NCBI GenBank assembly: GCA_004794655.1
Contig: SMMW01000551.1
Location: 868,001 to 932,000 of the forward strand
Direction of reading: 5' to 3'
DNA: 64,000 nucleotides
From: Marisa cornuarietis
Taxonomy: Eukaryota; Mollusca; Gastropoda; Architaenioglossa; Ampullariidae
Position numbers and translations under genes: made by a program. This document shows positions 10,781 to 22,663 of this stretch, in pieces; the first letter of the stretch is position 1; each line of letters begins with the position of its first letter. Under the pieces are notes generated by a model. That model saw only the letters and a list, made by a program, of their open reading frames with translations. It was not told where the DNA came from and did not search any database.

Positions 10781-11799
10781 ATGGGAATTTTATAGTTTTC
10801 TCTGTCTGGCTATATAATTTATTTTATAATTATAGAATGCATTCTATAGTTATACGATTCCTTTTAAACCTACAGAATTCATTCGATAACTAAAGAAAGA
10901 AAACTTCGGCAAAACCAAACTATTTCATTTATTCTATGTTTAAAAGTTGTTATCCAATTCATTTTATACATACAATTCAATTCTACAGCTATAAAACGCA
11001 TTCTATAATTATAAAATTTAATTATATGATCATAAATGAATTTGATCTTACAGAATGGAAGTAAAGCGAGTAAGTAGTATTCACTATCTTTGATGCTGCA
11101 CGTTCAACATTTCACTTACTCCGAAGACTTACAAACAAAGCAAGGAGCTTAAAATGTTTTATGGTTATAAAATTTAAGTTCCAGTTTGTACAAAGATTTC
11201 CTCTGTGTATGTGACGTGTGCTCGTTGATCGTTTTCTTCAACAGAAGCCAGCAGATGAAACTCAGGCCAAGCGCCGTTTTACTAAGACGATAAAATGCGA
11301 GAAAGGTAATTCACGGTGGAAAGAACTTGAGTAAGTAAGACACAGTAGATACTTACCAGGTAATGCAAGTATTGATCAGAGAAGAGTAAAAGCTCCTTAA
11401 TTAAACTAAGAGACGATTTGGAGCTTTTTCTTGTGTCTATTTAAGCTCACCATGATGTGTCCCAGCTCTGCGGGAGACAAGGTAGTATGAGGAATCTATA
11501 TTATGACCTGTTTTCAGAAACCAGTATCATGTAGAAAGTACGGTACGTTCCACCAAATTATCTACGAGAAATGACAGCTCGTCAAATATAGATGACATGG
11601 GTTAGGTATTTGCTTTGCGCTCACACTCTCGAATAATAAATCAGCTTTCACTCTTTTATGTTATGTGAAGGCTTTCAAAGAATGAGTACATATATACACC
11701 TCAGATTGATGTGACTGTATACATTATAACAATATAATAGCTGCAGAGATGGATACTGAACAGATTTCTATAAAGAAACATTTTATTTAGTGAAAAACT
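10781..11799. other. AT-rich sequence with recurring palindromic motif
   Basis: The 10800-11060 part repeats degenerate versions of TATAGAATGCATTCTATA, including a 30-bp near-perfect palindrome at 10825-10854. Related motifs recur at 13425-13460, 61200-61290 and 61975-62040. The remainder, to 11799, is AT-rich with nothing recognisable. Confidence 0.4.
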
Positions 11800-12190
11800 A
11801 AGTCATGTTTCTAAAAAATTTGGTGACACTAAGGAAAGAGATGAATCATAAAAAACAAAGAATAATATTTAAAAATAATGCTGTTAAAAATATGGGAGGA
11901 AAGCTGATGCTCAATTATGTTAAGCATTTTTAATCACTATTGTTGAATGAGAAACCACTGTGACTCTGGATGACCTCTGCATTGCAAAGGAAACAACTGC
12001 ATGTAGCTTAAAGTAATACAAGGTAACTGAAAATTTATATGTAAATTATGTTATTATACTCCACTCAATTAACTTTAGGAAGGGATTTGAGATTTCCAAG
12101 AGGTGTTTAAATCTGTGACACATCACCAAAGCTGTAAAAAATGTTCCCTTTAGTCTACATAATCCAATTTTCTGTACAGACCTTTAAATT
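11800..12190. repeat. Repeat B, second copy (391 bp)
   Basis: This is a direct-orientation near copy of 8806-9190 without the flanking repeat A units. It therefore defines the true ends of repeat B independently of A. Confidence 0.85.
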
Positions 12191-12369
12191 ACTATCTACA
12201 ATACAGTAATCTTTATTTTTACTTGATATGCGACAAGAATTCTAAAGCTGAGGCCTTTAAACAGGAAATATGTGATGACCATACAAACAACATTTGTTGG
12301 AGGCTGTTATAGGTGTAGTGGGGTGAATTTGGTTTTAATGGCTACTTAATGCTTAATTAAAGATACTCT

Positions 12370-12515
12370 TTCTCCAAATCTTGGTAACGCCAAGGTAACT
12401 CTAGAGATAAACTGCGATCATCACCATGCACAGAAAGAAGTCAACAACACAGATATCAAGATTGTACCTGGATACATTTATATTGTCAAGGCTACAACCA
12501 ATGGGAGAACTAAGA
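12370..12515 (+). repeat. Dispersed repeat D, copy 1
   Basis: It shares the order TCCAAATCTTGG, CATGCACAG, GTCAACAACAC, a GATTGTAC block and CCAATGG with 32735-32965, and the GATTGTAC-GGATACATTTA block with 45585-45855. Similarity is moderate by eye, so this is an old family. No coding frame or terminal structure was seen. Confidence 0.55.
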
Positions 12516-13280
12516 CCATATGTTAAAAACGATTATCTGTCAACAAATGAGGCATCATATGAGCTTTGGTGGAGTAGTTCCCTTTGGACAGCATCTCAAT
12601 ATTAAAAAAGATAATCCATAAATTTGTCTGGTGCTGTCTTAAAACATTAACATCATGGATAATTCCATGTACTTTATGTTTAAAGAACATTTGTATGGAA
12701 AGAATTTTGTGGAATAATTTCCAGTTCAACCTGTCAAACTTAGTGCTTCCTTTATTGTTGTAGACTGCCTTAAATCTCAAAACAGTTTAAAACCTTAAAT
12801 TGATTGGTTAAAAAATCCTGGGACTAACAAGATCCACGACTTAGTTAAACATTACATGCATTTTCCCATTTTTCTATGCGAGCTGCTTGTGTACCTCAGT
12901 AGAAGTTTATCTGCAAACCAAAATGCTATGGCACTGATACAGACGCAAAACTACACAAAAGATGCCACTGCCATTATAATACAGAAGTATAAAAGTATCA
13001 CACAATACTCTGTTGGGGGAGGGGTCATTCTGCATCATAAAAGAAGATGGATGACAGATATCCAAACCCAGGCTTAAGATTTTTAAATCAAGTCTCATGT
13101 AGCAAACTATACTCAAAGCTGTCAAAACCCCATTTCACTGAAGTAAAATTATTCTTAACAGAGAATCGATAGGAGGTGACGAAAATAAATAATCTCATTT
13201 TCAAGCTAACTAACCAATATAAAAAAATATTATAACCAGTATTATAAAAAAATAGCTGACATTTCGACGTCTTTCAGTAG
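12516..13280. other. No recognised gene
   Basis: AT-rich. An 85-codon minus frame (12523-12780) is uninterrupted but matches nothing I recognise, and no splice sites support it. Confidence 0.35.
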
Positions 13281-13285
13281 GTTTT

Positions 13286-13290
13286 TGTTG

Positions 13291-13341
<51 letters not shown>

Positions 13342-13349
13342 ATGATGAT
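13286..13349. repeat. Compound (TTG)n(CTG)n(ATG)n trinucleotide repeat
   Basis: Three trinucleotide blocks succeed each other, each differing from the next by one base at the same position of the unit. The pattern suggests point substitution followed by expansion. Confidence 0.95.
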
Positions 13350-13529
13350 CACATTTTAGCTAGATACAACCAAAAAATACTATAAACCGTTGATTGGAAA
13401 CACAAAATACTTTGGTTTCAGTTATAGAATGAGTTTTATAATTATAAAATGAATTGCATAGCCACAGAGGGAAAAATATAAAATTCTTGTCATGCCACCC
13501 CATAAGTTGTCGGCAATCTGAACAGCCCT

Positions 13530-13860
13530 AAACTTGTGTGATGAGTTTTCTGCAGCTTCGACGCTCACGCAGGTCAGAAGTAGGTGTGTGAGTGGAGAAG
13601 GTCGGCAAGAAAGCATTCGGTATCTTGACGAAACTGCTTGTAATTGGCACCAGCGTGGCTGCAGACCAGAGATAAGCGCGAGAAAGATTAACAGAGGCTT
13701 TGTGGTGACTGTTTGAAATAAATTGTAGGAATCACGTTTTCTCCATCTACTTAGATGTGCAGCCTTTACGGGAACATCGCACGCAGAAACAGTGTCCCTC
13801 GACATCTGCCGCGCATGCGCAGGGTAACCGCGTTCGCGCATGCGTAGAACAGGTCACTCG
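13530..13860. promoter_or_regulatory. CpG-richer block with two NRF1-like sites
   Basis: GCGCATGCGC at 13811-13820 and CGCGCATGCGT at 13835-13845 match the palindromic NRF1 site and stand out in AT-rich surroundings. The block also carries several CpGs. NRF1 sites are common in metazoan CpG promoters. No downstream exon is evident, so a promoter role is only a possibility. Confidence 0.25.
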
Positions 13861-15307
13861 CTCAAGTATGTGAAATTAAAAATAAAAAAAGGTCGCCGGG
13901 ATGAGCTGTTCCTGTTTCAATAGATAGCGACTGTAGAGCGAGCAGTGTGGCGATTGTTTCCTTGCTTTCATATGCTATTCACGAGGTTAATTCAGCATTG
14001 CATTCTGCTCCCTTTTACAGCAGTCTTCAAGTGTCATCAATTCATTATACCTTCCACGTGCTCCTGGTGCACGTCAACACACAAAGGAAGGAAACACATC
14101 AATGGATGCGTAGTTTACTTCTAAGCATAAAAAAACAATCACAACTGTCTAGTCTGGATTTTGTCTGACATTACTAACATCGTGAGCGTGATGGTGTGAC
14201 ATTCGACTTTTTCTAGTTAGCTGTTGTTAGTGTAACATTTGGCTATTGTCAGTTTGACAGTCTAGCTGTTAATGTGGCAGTCAATATAACGGTAGAAGAA
14301 GACTGATGTACAAATGACAATGTTAACGTTGCTACTGAAGAGCTTTTTATGTTCCAATCTCTACTTGCTGTGACTGCGCTTATACCTGCGTGTGTGTTCT
14401 TGTGCCTGTGGGCGTGTGTGCGTGCGTGCATGCAAGAAAGTGATTATACGGAGCTGATGGAATTAGTGTAATGTAGCTCCGGCGGTACACAGGGAACCAA
14501 AGAAGAAGGGGAAGTAATGCCTATTACTTTTGTCAGAACCCATCATTGGCGACGGCCAAAGAGGTTAGCAGCAGCGATGAATCGTCTTTAATGAAGTTGA
14601 AGTTTGTGAGAGTCAAGATTGCTGTAATGAGCCTCCCCATCTGCCGATATATATTTTCAGCAAACAGACGGACGCGGACTAGACTGTCAGTTTCTCGCGT
14701 ATTTTGGGAAACTAGTGAGAGCGCCATCAGAATACAACTGCTTCTCGAAAATACATTTGCTTTGTGCTCTCTCTCTTTCCAAGCGTATGACTCACACTTT
14801 TTCTTTTGTGGAATAAACTGTCATATGTGGTTTATTCTGGTCCAATAAAATGAAGAAATAAAAATTAATAAACATTCATCTGTTTTTAACATTGATTTAA
14901 GCTCAGTCCAAACAAAAGTTCAAATATATTGGACACAAATGGCAGGATGATCAGCTCCAAAGAATACAGCTGGTTAAAATGCAAAAGAAATCAAAGCGAA
15001 AGAAAAATATGTCAAGCTATGTGATTTTTAATACTAGAATTACACACTAGTGAAATATACTATGGCATCTTATTAGAAAAAAATCATTTCTCTCTTCGCA
15101 ACCATATGAGAGATGTGGCCCACCAACAAAAACAAATAAAAAGCCAAGTGCTCAATATAAAACAAGGTCTGCCTCAAAAGGTCTCAAGGCTGTAAAAAAT
15201 TAAAGTGGCACGACAAAAAAATGTTGAAACTGACGGAAGCTTTTGTGCACGCGACAGTAGAGTACAGATGAAACTCTCTGGTGGAGATTTGCAGTTTGAG
15301 CAGAATG

Positions 15308-15309
<2 letters not shown>
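13861..15309. other. No recognised gene
   Basis: Unique sequence with short chance frames. A GT-rich stretch at 14390-14430 is the only repeat-like part. I see no exons or mobile-element ends. Confidence 0.4.

Positions 15310-15359
<50 letters not shown>
15310..15359. repeat. (TG)n microsatellite
   Basis: A pure TG run of about 25 units. Confidence 0.98.
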
Positions 15360-15360
<1 letters not shown>

Positions 15361-15559
15361 TGTAGAACCCGGTTGTACGATGGGGATGAAGAGTCGAGTA
15401 GAGCAGTGGCAGCGAGAGGAGATGGCACAGCCAGGGGTGATAAACACCAAGAACACCAGTAAAACGAATACATTTTCGTGACATCGGGAAAAATCATATC
15501 AGCAAAGGATGAAATTCATTTGAAGCCAGGTTCAAAGAAAAGGCCATTTTGTCATAAAA

Positions 15560-15850
15560 GAGCATGAGGACGTGAGGTGCGCAATGACCGCCGTGTTTAT
15601 TACAACCAATTACAATCAGCAAGTCTACAACCGCCATTTTCTCCAGCTTCAAAAAGTGCAGCGCAGGCAGGTAATCAGCGGGTTAGCCCCCCTGCTGAAA
15701 CGCAGTTACTTCCCTTCCTTGAAGTCTGCTCGTCACGAGAGAAGGGTGCGGGGCGGGGGAATAGCCCAGATGCCTCGCCTGTACCATTTCTGTCGTCTGC
15801 GCGGCTGAGGTTTTCTACTGGCAAGACTGGAATCAAATGAGATGCATGCG
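15560..15850. promoter_or_regulatory. Candidate conserved non-coding block
   Basis: A non-repetitive, mixed-composition block with clustered homeodomain-type cores (TTTATTACAACCAATTACAA at 15595-15614). Frames are open on the plus strand but short and unrecognised. Conservation cannot be assessed from one genome, so this is a weak call. Confidence 0.2.
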
Positions 15851-17005
15851 TGCCTCGTTTAATAGATTGTTCTGTATGATGCTAAAATAATACGCTAGGC
15901 GGCGATGAAAGTGAACTGCTAATGATCTGAAACACTCCTACAGGCAATGTAATCAAAAGAAACAGTTCTCGTGAGCTAAACTTCTTTTCTTTTTCCCCCA
16001 AAGTATACATAACGAATCTAACTCCTTGCTCTTTATTAAGTCTGTGGTAATTTACCGTCATGCCATTTCTGTCCATCTGATGCCCCTCCGCCTCTTCTCC
16101 TCCCACCCACTCTCTCGTTCCCCCCTCCTCCTCCTCCTATTCTGCATATTCTCGTGAATGAACATGCACACACATACACACGCGCGTGAAAGCTCTGTTC
16201 GACTGAAAATTGTTTTGCAAATATCAGGGCTGGACTCGATAGTTTAACAAAATCTAAGTTCTCAAGATGCATGCCTAGAAACACCGCCATGTAGAGAAAA
16301 GGGTGAGGGGGGAAAACCGCTTACATCAGGAATGTACGTGAATACGTATTCCATGAGAAAACCACAGACAGTGAAGACTGGGGCCCAGAATTTCATAAGG
16401 TGTTTCCGTGAACAATGAAAAGTGAGTACCAAACTTTCAGTAGGTGTTTCCGTTGACAATGGAAAGTGGGGACCAGACGTTCATTAGACCTCTCCGTGCA
16501 CAGTGGAAAGCGTGGAACAGAATCCATGGTTACTCAAACCCTGGTTTTCTCACATTTTATGCATGGAAATGTTTAAAGTCTTGTATCTTATATAATACAA
16601 AAAGGGTGTCATTCGCTCATATTTTGGAAAACATTACCTCGAACAGAGCTCAACCAATTAAATTTTGAAAAAATGAATACTTATAAACTTTTCACGTGAA
16701 AATTCAACTTAACCGCTACACAACACGTGCACTCACGCCTCTCACTTCTGACGTTAAAAGGTCAAGATTTTCGTTGCCAGTATTATTTCCGATACAGTCT
16801 TTTTGCAGCTTTATATTCCTTGACAAGTATTTAATACCTTACTAACGATTCTTTGATGTGTGTAAGTAGATTTACGAGAAATAAAATTACAACGCGCATT
16901 TACCTAAAGAAACATATTAACGAAGCCCCTGTTTGTTAAGCCACAGTTTGTGTAAAATGAATGGGTTGTACTGGTCAAAGGGGAAATGGTCTCATAGCTG
17001 TAAGT
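15851..17005. other. No recognised gene
   Basis: Contains an internal near-repeat with a shared GGTGTTTCCGT core at 16398-16408 and 16443-16453, followed by related AATGAAAAGTG/AATGGAAAGTG segments and a third looser copy near 16490. The period is about 45 bp. No coding feature is recognised. Confidence 0.4.
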
Positions 17006-17135
17006 GCGGTCCGGTGGATTCAGATCTCGTCTCGGGCACGCTGTTTTTTCTCTGAATGTGACATCTGTTTACAGGGCTGCTGCTTTGCCGTGATATAGTT
17101 GCTGGCTTGGCGGAAAACACCGATTTCCCCCTCCT
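17006..17135 (+). mobile_element. tRNA-headed SINE copy with deleted A-box region
   Basis: It begins TGCGGTCCGGTGG and then jumps directly to ATTCAGATCTCGTCTCGGGC. About 51 bases present at 6241-6421, including the A box, are missing. The body (GACATCTGTTTACAGGGCTG and GATATAGTTGCTGGCTTGGC) is well preserved. Without its A box it should not be transcribed by RNA polymerase III on its own. Confidence 0.8.
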
Positions 17136-19199
17136 CCCAAATAGCTTTGAGTAACATATCTAGGGGCACGAGATTCTTCTCCTTCTGCCGCCTGATAGAA
17201 TCGCCGATAACTCATGTCCTTTGTGTTGTGTGGACAGTGAGTTCTCCCTTCACAGGTCCGTGCCAATCTCCATCCAGTAACATTCTGTTCCGCAAGCTTT
17301 GGAATAGTACATGTGCACTGAGGGTGAGCGAGTAGACGGGAACAAGACCTCCAGTTGTGATGCATGCGAGTTGCGTCAGTGACCTCCCTTTGAACAGTTA
17401 GACAGACGGGCGGGCGGACAGTAAAAGAGAGACAAAGAAAGAACCAGCAGTAATACTTAATCACGTCTCATTCTTGGAACAACTGCTTTGCAGTTTCGCG
17501 ACAATAAATACGTTTGGCTCAAATGAAGTGGCAGAGCTAAAGCTGACAATCAAATCACAGTTTGGAGAGTTCGTAGAAAAAAAAATCAATCTCGGGACAA
17601 ACAATTTGCGCTGAACTCTCCCCGACCATCGCTGGGTTCCCCTTCTAGCTTCTTTTAAAGCAGAATTACTCGTCTTAATGAGCAGCAGGCTCATTATTTA
17701 TTGCGGGAGATTATGAGACTGCTGTATGTAGCAATGTGCTGTGATCGCACAGGGTCACTGAGGTGGCATGTGAGAAAGGGAGAGGGGAACGTCTGGCGAA
17801 AACGATGATTGCATTACAAGGCCCGACATGCACCCTATTCCACCAAACCTGTCTATTTACAGTCTATTGAACTGGCCACAGTGCAGTATCCAAAACATGT
17901 CTTTGAAGGATGAGGTCCTCTAGCGCCTGATCGCTGGTAATTAACGTGGCCTGGTTAATGTTACCCTGACATAGCGGAAGGAGCTGTAGACGGTCTTTCA
18001 ACCTTCAGCTGTAGACGGGAGGTCTGTTTGAACCTGCAGCTGTAGACGGGAGGGCTGTCTGTAAACCTTCATCAGATTCTCAGAGATCACCATGGACTCA
18101 GACTACGAGGTCACATCGTAGCTGTAAGAGTGTACGTGGGTTTATTCATAGACACCGAACATACCGACCTAGCTCTCAGCTGCACTGTCGTCAGATACAG
18201 CCTGGGGTGAAAACAGTGACAAGGGGCAGAAAAGCAGTGTGATCAGGCAGAAAGAATAAAGCTTGAGAGATTCTCTTCCCGGATGCGAGTGGCCGCCCTT
18301 ACTTTTGTGATGACAGCGTTTGGAAAGAGTCTTGGCTGTAAGCAGATGAGAAAGAATAAAAGAGGACGGTGACGACGGCAGTGATGATTATGATACTGAA
18401 AAAGATTAACTGAAAATCGATGAAGAAGCAAGGGTGGAAAATCGCAACGAAACAAGATATTATTGTAGCAGATGGCAAACCCTAAGACCGCGAGGAAAAG
18501 TGAAGTCATTACAAGTACGAGATACTGAACAGCCATAACATCTCGCCATCATCCACACAAGACTCCATTTCCAGTGACAAAGGGAGACAACTAACGTCAA
18601 AAGTGCGGAAATAAATGCAGCGGACAGTGATCGATAAGGACGGCCATTACTGAGGGGATGTGTCCTCCTTGGTTGAGTCCCCTCGAGACTATGTCGGAAC
18701 AAGCGCCGTCTTGCTCCTTGCAACTCTCTTTCTGCGAGAGTAATGTCCCTTGTCCCACAGTTTGCGCAAATCTCTGAGGGGCTCAGATGTGGAAAGTCCC
18801 CCACTACATCAAGACCCCTTGCCTACGCCATCGGCAAGTGAAAGTTGCCCAGGTTTGTATGTCGTCCGTCGGGACGTATTGTTAGCTAGTGTCCGCATGA
18901 AGACATCCTTTTTATGGTTGTTGGAGAAAAGCATGATGGACTGCTGCAAGAAGGTAAGGAGTTGCTGGGTGGACATAATGAAGAAACAGAAGGGAAGTTT
19001 TGCTGCTGTGGATGGGAATGGATGAGATTAAATTTTCTTCAAATCTTGATGTCTAAAACTATTGATTTTCAGCCTCTTTGTCTGGAACCTACATTTACCG
19101 ATCAACAACACGCTTCAATGAATCAATCACCTTGGGCTCTTTTCGAGCTAATGTCATGAAACAGACGACACAAGGGTAGAAAAAGTAGGTGCAGTATAT
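17136..19199. other. No recognised gene; small imperfect tandem at 17982-18070
   Basis: AGCTGTAGAC recurs at 17982, 18007 and 18038, giving an imperfect 25-31 bp tandem. Otherwise this is unique sequence with short frames. None of the minus frames (for example 18460-18804) shows a domain. Confidence 0.4.
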
Positions 19200-19204
19200 C
19201 AGAC

Positions 19205-19700
19205 CAAAAATGGTTGTTTGAGACGGGATTTATATAGCGCATAATCACCTCACGAAGGAGCATGCTCTCAGCGCTTACGACAGCTAGGAGATGTGGACAG
19301 AATACCAAGGATGAAAGAAGAAACAACTATGCAGACAAGGAATAAAAGACAGACATAGAAGATACAAAGAGGATCCGGGAACAAACAGTAAGGATTGATA
19401 GTGTCATAAATCTGAAGTTATAGACGAGCAGGCAGACTAGTCAATTATCTATAATCACAACTATTGTCAGCTATGTTGATTGATGTACGGAACAATGCTC
19501 GTGGAAAAGATGTGTTTTTAGTGTACATTTAAAGGATTCGATGGAGTGTAGATGGCGGATATGGAAGGGAAGAGAGTTCCACTGTTTTGCAGCAGTAACT
19601 AACAATCCAGTGACCATATATGGTTGTTTTGGTGACAGGGATAGAGAGAATAGGGTCATCAGATGAAGTGCGGAGTAGTTGGTAAAGTAGGTGAACAGTA
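19205..19700 (-). pseudogene. Decayed LINE C-terminus with hairpin 3' end
   Basis: On the minus strand the frame near 19471-19640 reads QWNSLPFHIRHLHSIESFKC followed by TLKTHLFHEH. This is the characteristic end of many LINE RT proteins (WNSLP...FK..LKTHLF). Slightly upstream, another frame continues the homology (RTSSDDPILSIPVTKTTIYG, about 19610-19675), so at least one frameshift is present. The 3' UTR runs down to a GCGC-to-GCGC hairpin (plus 19237-19274) followed by TATATAAATCCCG, the family's 3' mark. A trinucleotide tail is missing here. Confidence 0.8.
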
Positions 19701-21049
19701 TATCAGAGTAATAGTGGTTGTTTGTGGGTTGTAAAGTAGGTTTGCAAAATATTCGGCTGAGACTTGATGTGAAGGTAAGATGATTGGCAAATACAGCTAA
19801 TATTGGGCTGATACATGATGTGAAGGTAAAGGGAGTCTGGGTCCATAGCATTAATATAGAATCAGTATGGAGTAAATGTGTAGCAGTGTGAAGATAAGTA
19901 TAGGGAGAAAGAGATCAAGCAAGGTTTGAAATAACAAATATCGTCGGAAATGAACTCAAAATTACTCAGAACATACGTAAGAATAAATTGACTGTGAAAG
20001 AAAGGAAGCAATGAGTGAGTGAACAAACCAACAAACAAATAAAATTGAGTCATCTAAGTCAAAGTAAAAGAGGTCCTGAAACTCTTTGGGAGAAACAAAT
20101 CTGTCTCCAGTCTGTTGATGCCACAAAACTCTTGTCACTTTAGAATACCAAACAATATAAGAGATAAGAAAAGATGGTCTACACAAAATAACTCCCTGCA
20201 GGAATGGGGAAAGGGGAAAAATCTTACGTACCAGTGATAGGCGATATAATACAAATTGTACAATTATGACATCACGCTATTGCATATGAAAAGGGAGAAA
20301 TAAATAAGTAAAGAAAAAGAAATATAAAGGGAAAGGGGAGGTGGTCATAACATGAAGAGAATGAGAGACAAAAACGAAAAAGGTTTCATCCCATGCATGT
20401 GAGAGTGACCGATTGTCTTCTTCCAACAAAGGCTTAGGAGTGCACACAATCATGGCCATACAAAGTTAAGGGCGGTGACACGTCCTTTTTTGTTGCGGAG
20501 GGAGGTGGGGGGAGCTGGGCCTCAGTATATGCCCCTCAGTCACTCACACCCGAGTTTTGACTGTAACATGCAGTATGAAGACTTTTCACGACCCGGGTTC
20601 GGTGTGAGGCTTGTGCAGAGCCTGACAGATACTGACTAACGAACGTTTCATCATACAAGTCAATTGTCGTGGACAAAGCCACCCTGAATCCTAACCGTTT
20701 CCTCCCGATCAATGGACTAACCAAATAAGATTACATAAACATAACGCCGTCATCCTTTCAGAAGGTAATAAAATATTTGTCAACATATTATGTACCAAAT
20801 GATTTGCAAGTCCCCCCTCCCAAGAGTCATATCTGTATAGCCTTTAAAGAATTTTTTTAAAGTAAAAGGCTGAATATGACCACTCACTCATACCCCTCCC
20901 CCTAGACTACAGCCCTTCCCCGAGTACGGTGAAGTCGTGCCGTACTTCCCTTGTGCCTGTCTATAAACTCATTTTAGCACCAGTCTATAAACCGACTTTA
21001 AAGAGAAGGATAAAAAGAAAGACATTTGTCCCAATGGTCGTCGCTGGAA
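19701..21049. other. No recognised gene
   Basis: The 19680-19830 part has short internal repeats (ATGTGAAGGTAA twice; CAGTATATCAGA shared with 19190). Upstream LINE sequence may extend here but is too decayed to read. The rest, to 21049, is unique and unrecognised. Confidence 0.35.
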
Positions 21050-21280
21050 TGAAATAAAAATTAATGTCGGCTCACAGCACGAGTCGGTCTACTCTAGAGC
21101 GCCAGTGTTCAATGTTCATCACCGAGATTAGTGTTACAATGCTGATGGTTACCCTCTGTTTTCCTCGCCGGATAGCTTTCGTCTGGCCTGGCATCTGACT
21201 CTTATGACATTTGCTTCCTCTTCAGACGCTCGCTACATTTTCGAAGTCATGAAAACGAAGTGCAATGAAAGGCACGCTAG
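21050..21280. promoter_or_regulatory. Candidate conserved non-coding block
   Basis: Non-repetitive, mixed-composition sequence with homeodomain-like AAAATTAATG at 21056-21065. There is no long frame. This is suggestive only; it needs a cross-species alignment. Confidence 0.15.
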
Positions 21281-22029
21281 AGCAGCACCTTGTTTGTTTC
21301 ATTGAAGCTGGAAATGAGAGCAAAAATGGCTCTTTGTCTACAAAGGGAAGACTGATAGAAAAAGAAATGAAGAAAAGACATGAAAAGACAAAAAAAAACT
21401 GTTTAGAAGATCTCAAATGGAATGGCATTTTCCTGAAGAAATAATTGCGGAATTCAATTTAGAGTAAGGTAATACACTCAGAATCCCTTTCATTTTTAAC
21501 GAAGACGGAGCCATTAGGCGGTGCAAGTCAATTCCATTTCGAAAACTTTTGTCTTTGACTGACCACCCCACCAGAAAGTAAAAAAAAGAAAGAAAAAAAC
21601 TGCCAATGCCACAAGGAGAGGAAGAAAGAGATGGGGGGGTGGGGGGAAAGGGGATGGAAAAGAGTCAGCAAATACGAAAGAGTGGAGTAGGTGAATGAAG
21701 AAGAGGAGAGTGCTTTAAAGGAAACTCGTTGCCAAGTAGCAACTTGAACAGATTATGATTTTTGCAGTAAGACCGCAGTGTGAGATGAAAAGCAGCGCTG
21801 CCCACCCCCCTCCTTAAACATCTTACTTTCTTCGTCCTCTTCCGTCCGCCCTGCGCCCTCTTCCCTGTGCATTGCGCCCCCCCCCCCCGATGGCTGACAA
21901 GGAGCACATCTCCAGGCTGATTCGGTTAGACCCAACGCTTGGTCACAGCCGCTCTATTTGTTTTTGTGCGCGTTATGTTCGAATGACTTGCTCCGTCAGT
22001 GGAAACTTAAAAACGCTGGTGTGGAGAGC

Positions 22030-22350
22030 CGCCGCGGATGGTCCTAATATTGTCCTTGGTGGATGATTTGGATATTTTCTCCTGCAGATCAAAAGCTCTT
22101 TTTGCCGCCTTCGCGGTCAGAGGGCGCTGATAGCAAACGGGAACAACGCTCTATTTCTGCGACAGTACCCGGGGGCAGTTTCCTGGAGGGAAGTTCAAAA
22201 GTGTGATAATATTTCAATTCCATTTTATTGTTCTACCGCCACCACGCCGCCACCACAGTGCAGGGCGCCCTAAAACAGCGATATTGTTTTATTGTCTCTT
22301 TCCGCGCACTTCCAATTTTCTTTGCATCATCCTTTTTCCATGAGTGAAAA
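22030..22350. promoter_or_regulatory. Candidate conserved non-coding block with paired TTTTATTG sites
   Basis: TTTTATTGTTC (22223-22233) and GTTTTATTGTC (22285-22295) are posterior-Hox or Cdx-type cores about 62 bp apart, in a CpG-containing, non-repetitive block. No protein frame is convincing. If the window is flank or intron of a developmental regulator, this would be a plausible enhancer. Confidence 0.2.
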
Positions 22351-22384
22351 ACGTCCTTCATCACCGCGCGGTCTGCCTGGTTCT

Positions 22385-22600
22385 TCCCCTCTAGTCTTGT
22401 ACATTGTATCGTCTTCTCTCTCCTGTCTTGTACTTTGTCTCGCTTTGTCCATCTTCTCTCTCGTTGTAGTGTTGTACTATCTCGCCCTTGTCTCTCCTCT
22501 CTCAAGGTTCCGTTGTACTGTGTCTGGCCTTGTCTCTCCTCTTATACTGTTGTCTCTTCAGTGTTGTTACAGTGTGTCTCGCCTTCTTATTGTTGGTAGT
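22385..22600. repeat. Diverged pyrimidine-rich minisatellite
   Basis: TTGTAC(T) recurs at about 22396, 22429, 22469, 22513 and, degenerate, 22563. Between copies are CTCGCCTTGTCTCTCCTCT-like stretches. The period drifts between 33 and 50 bp, so the array is old. Confidence 0.6.
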
Positions 22601-22663
22601 TGCTGCTGTATACTGACTTTTCTATCGAGAGAGGAAAGACAACATCTCTCAATCGTTGTCTGA

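Noticed and set aside
22233..22505. Arg/Lys/Glu-rich minus frame as a coiled-coil exon
   Set aside because: It is the complement of a pyrimidine-rich diverged minisatellite, so its charge pattern comes from base composition.
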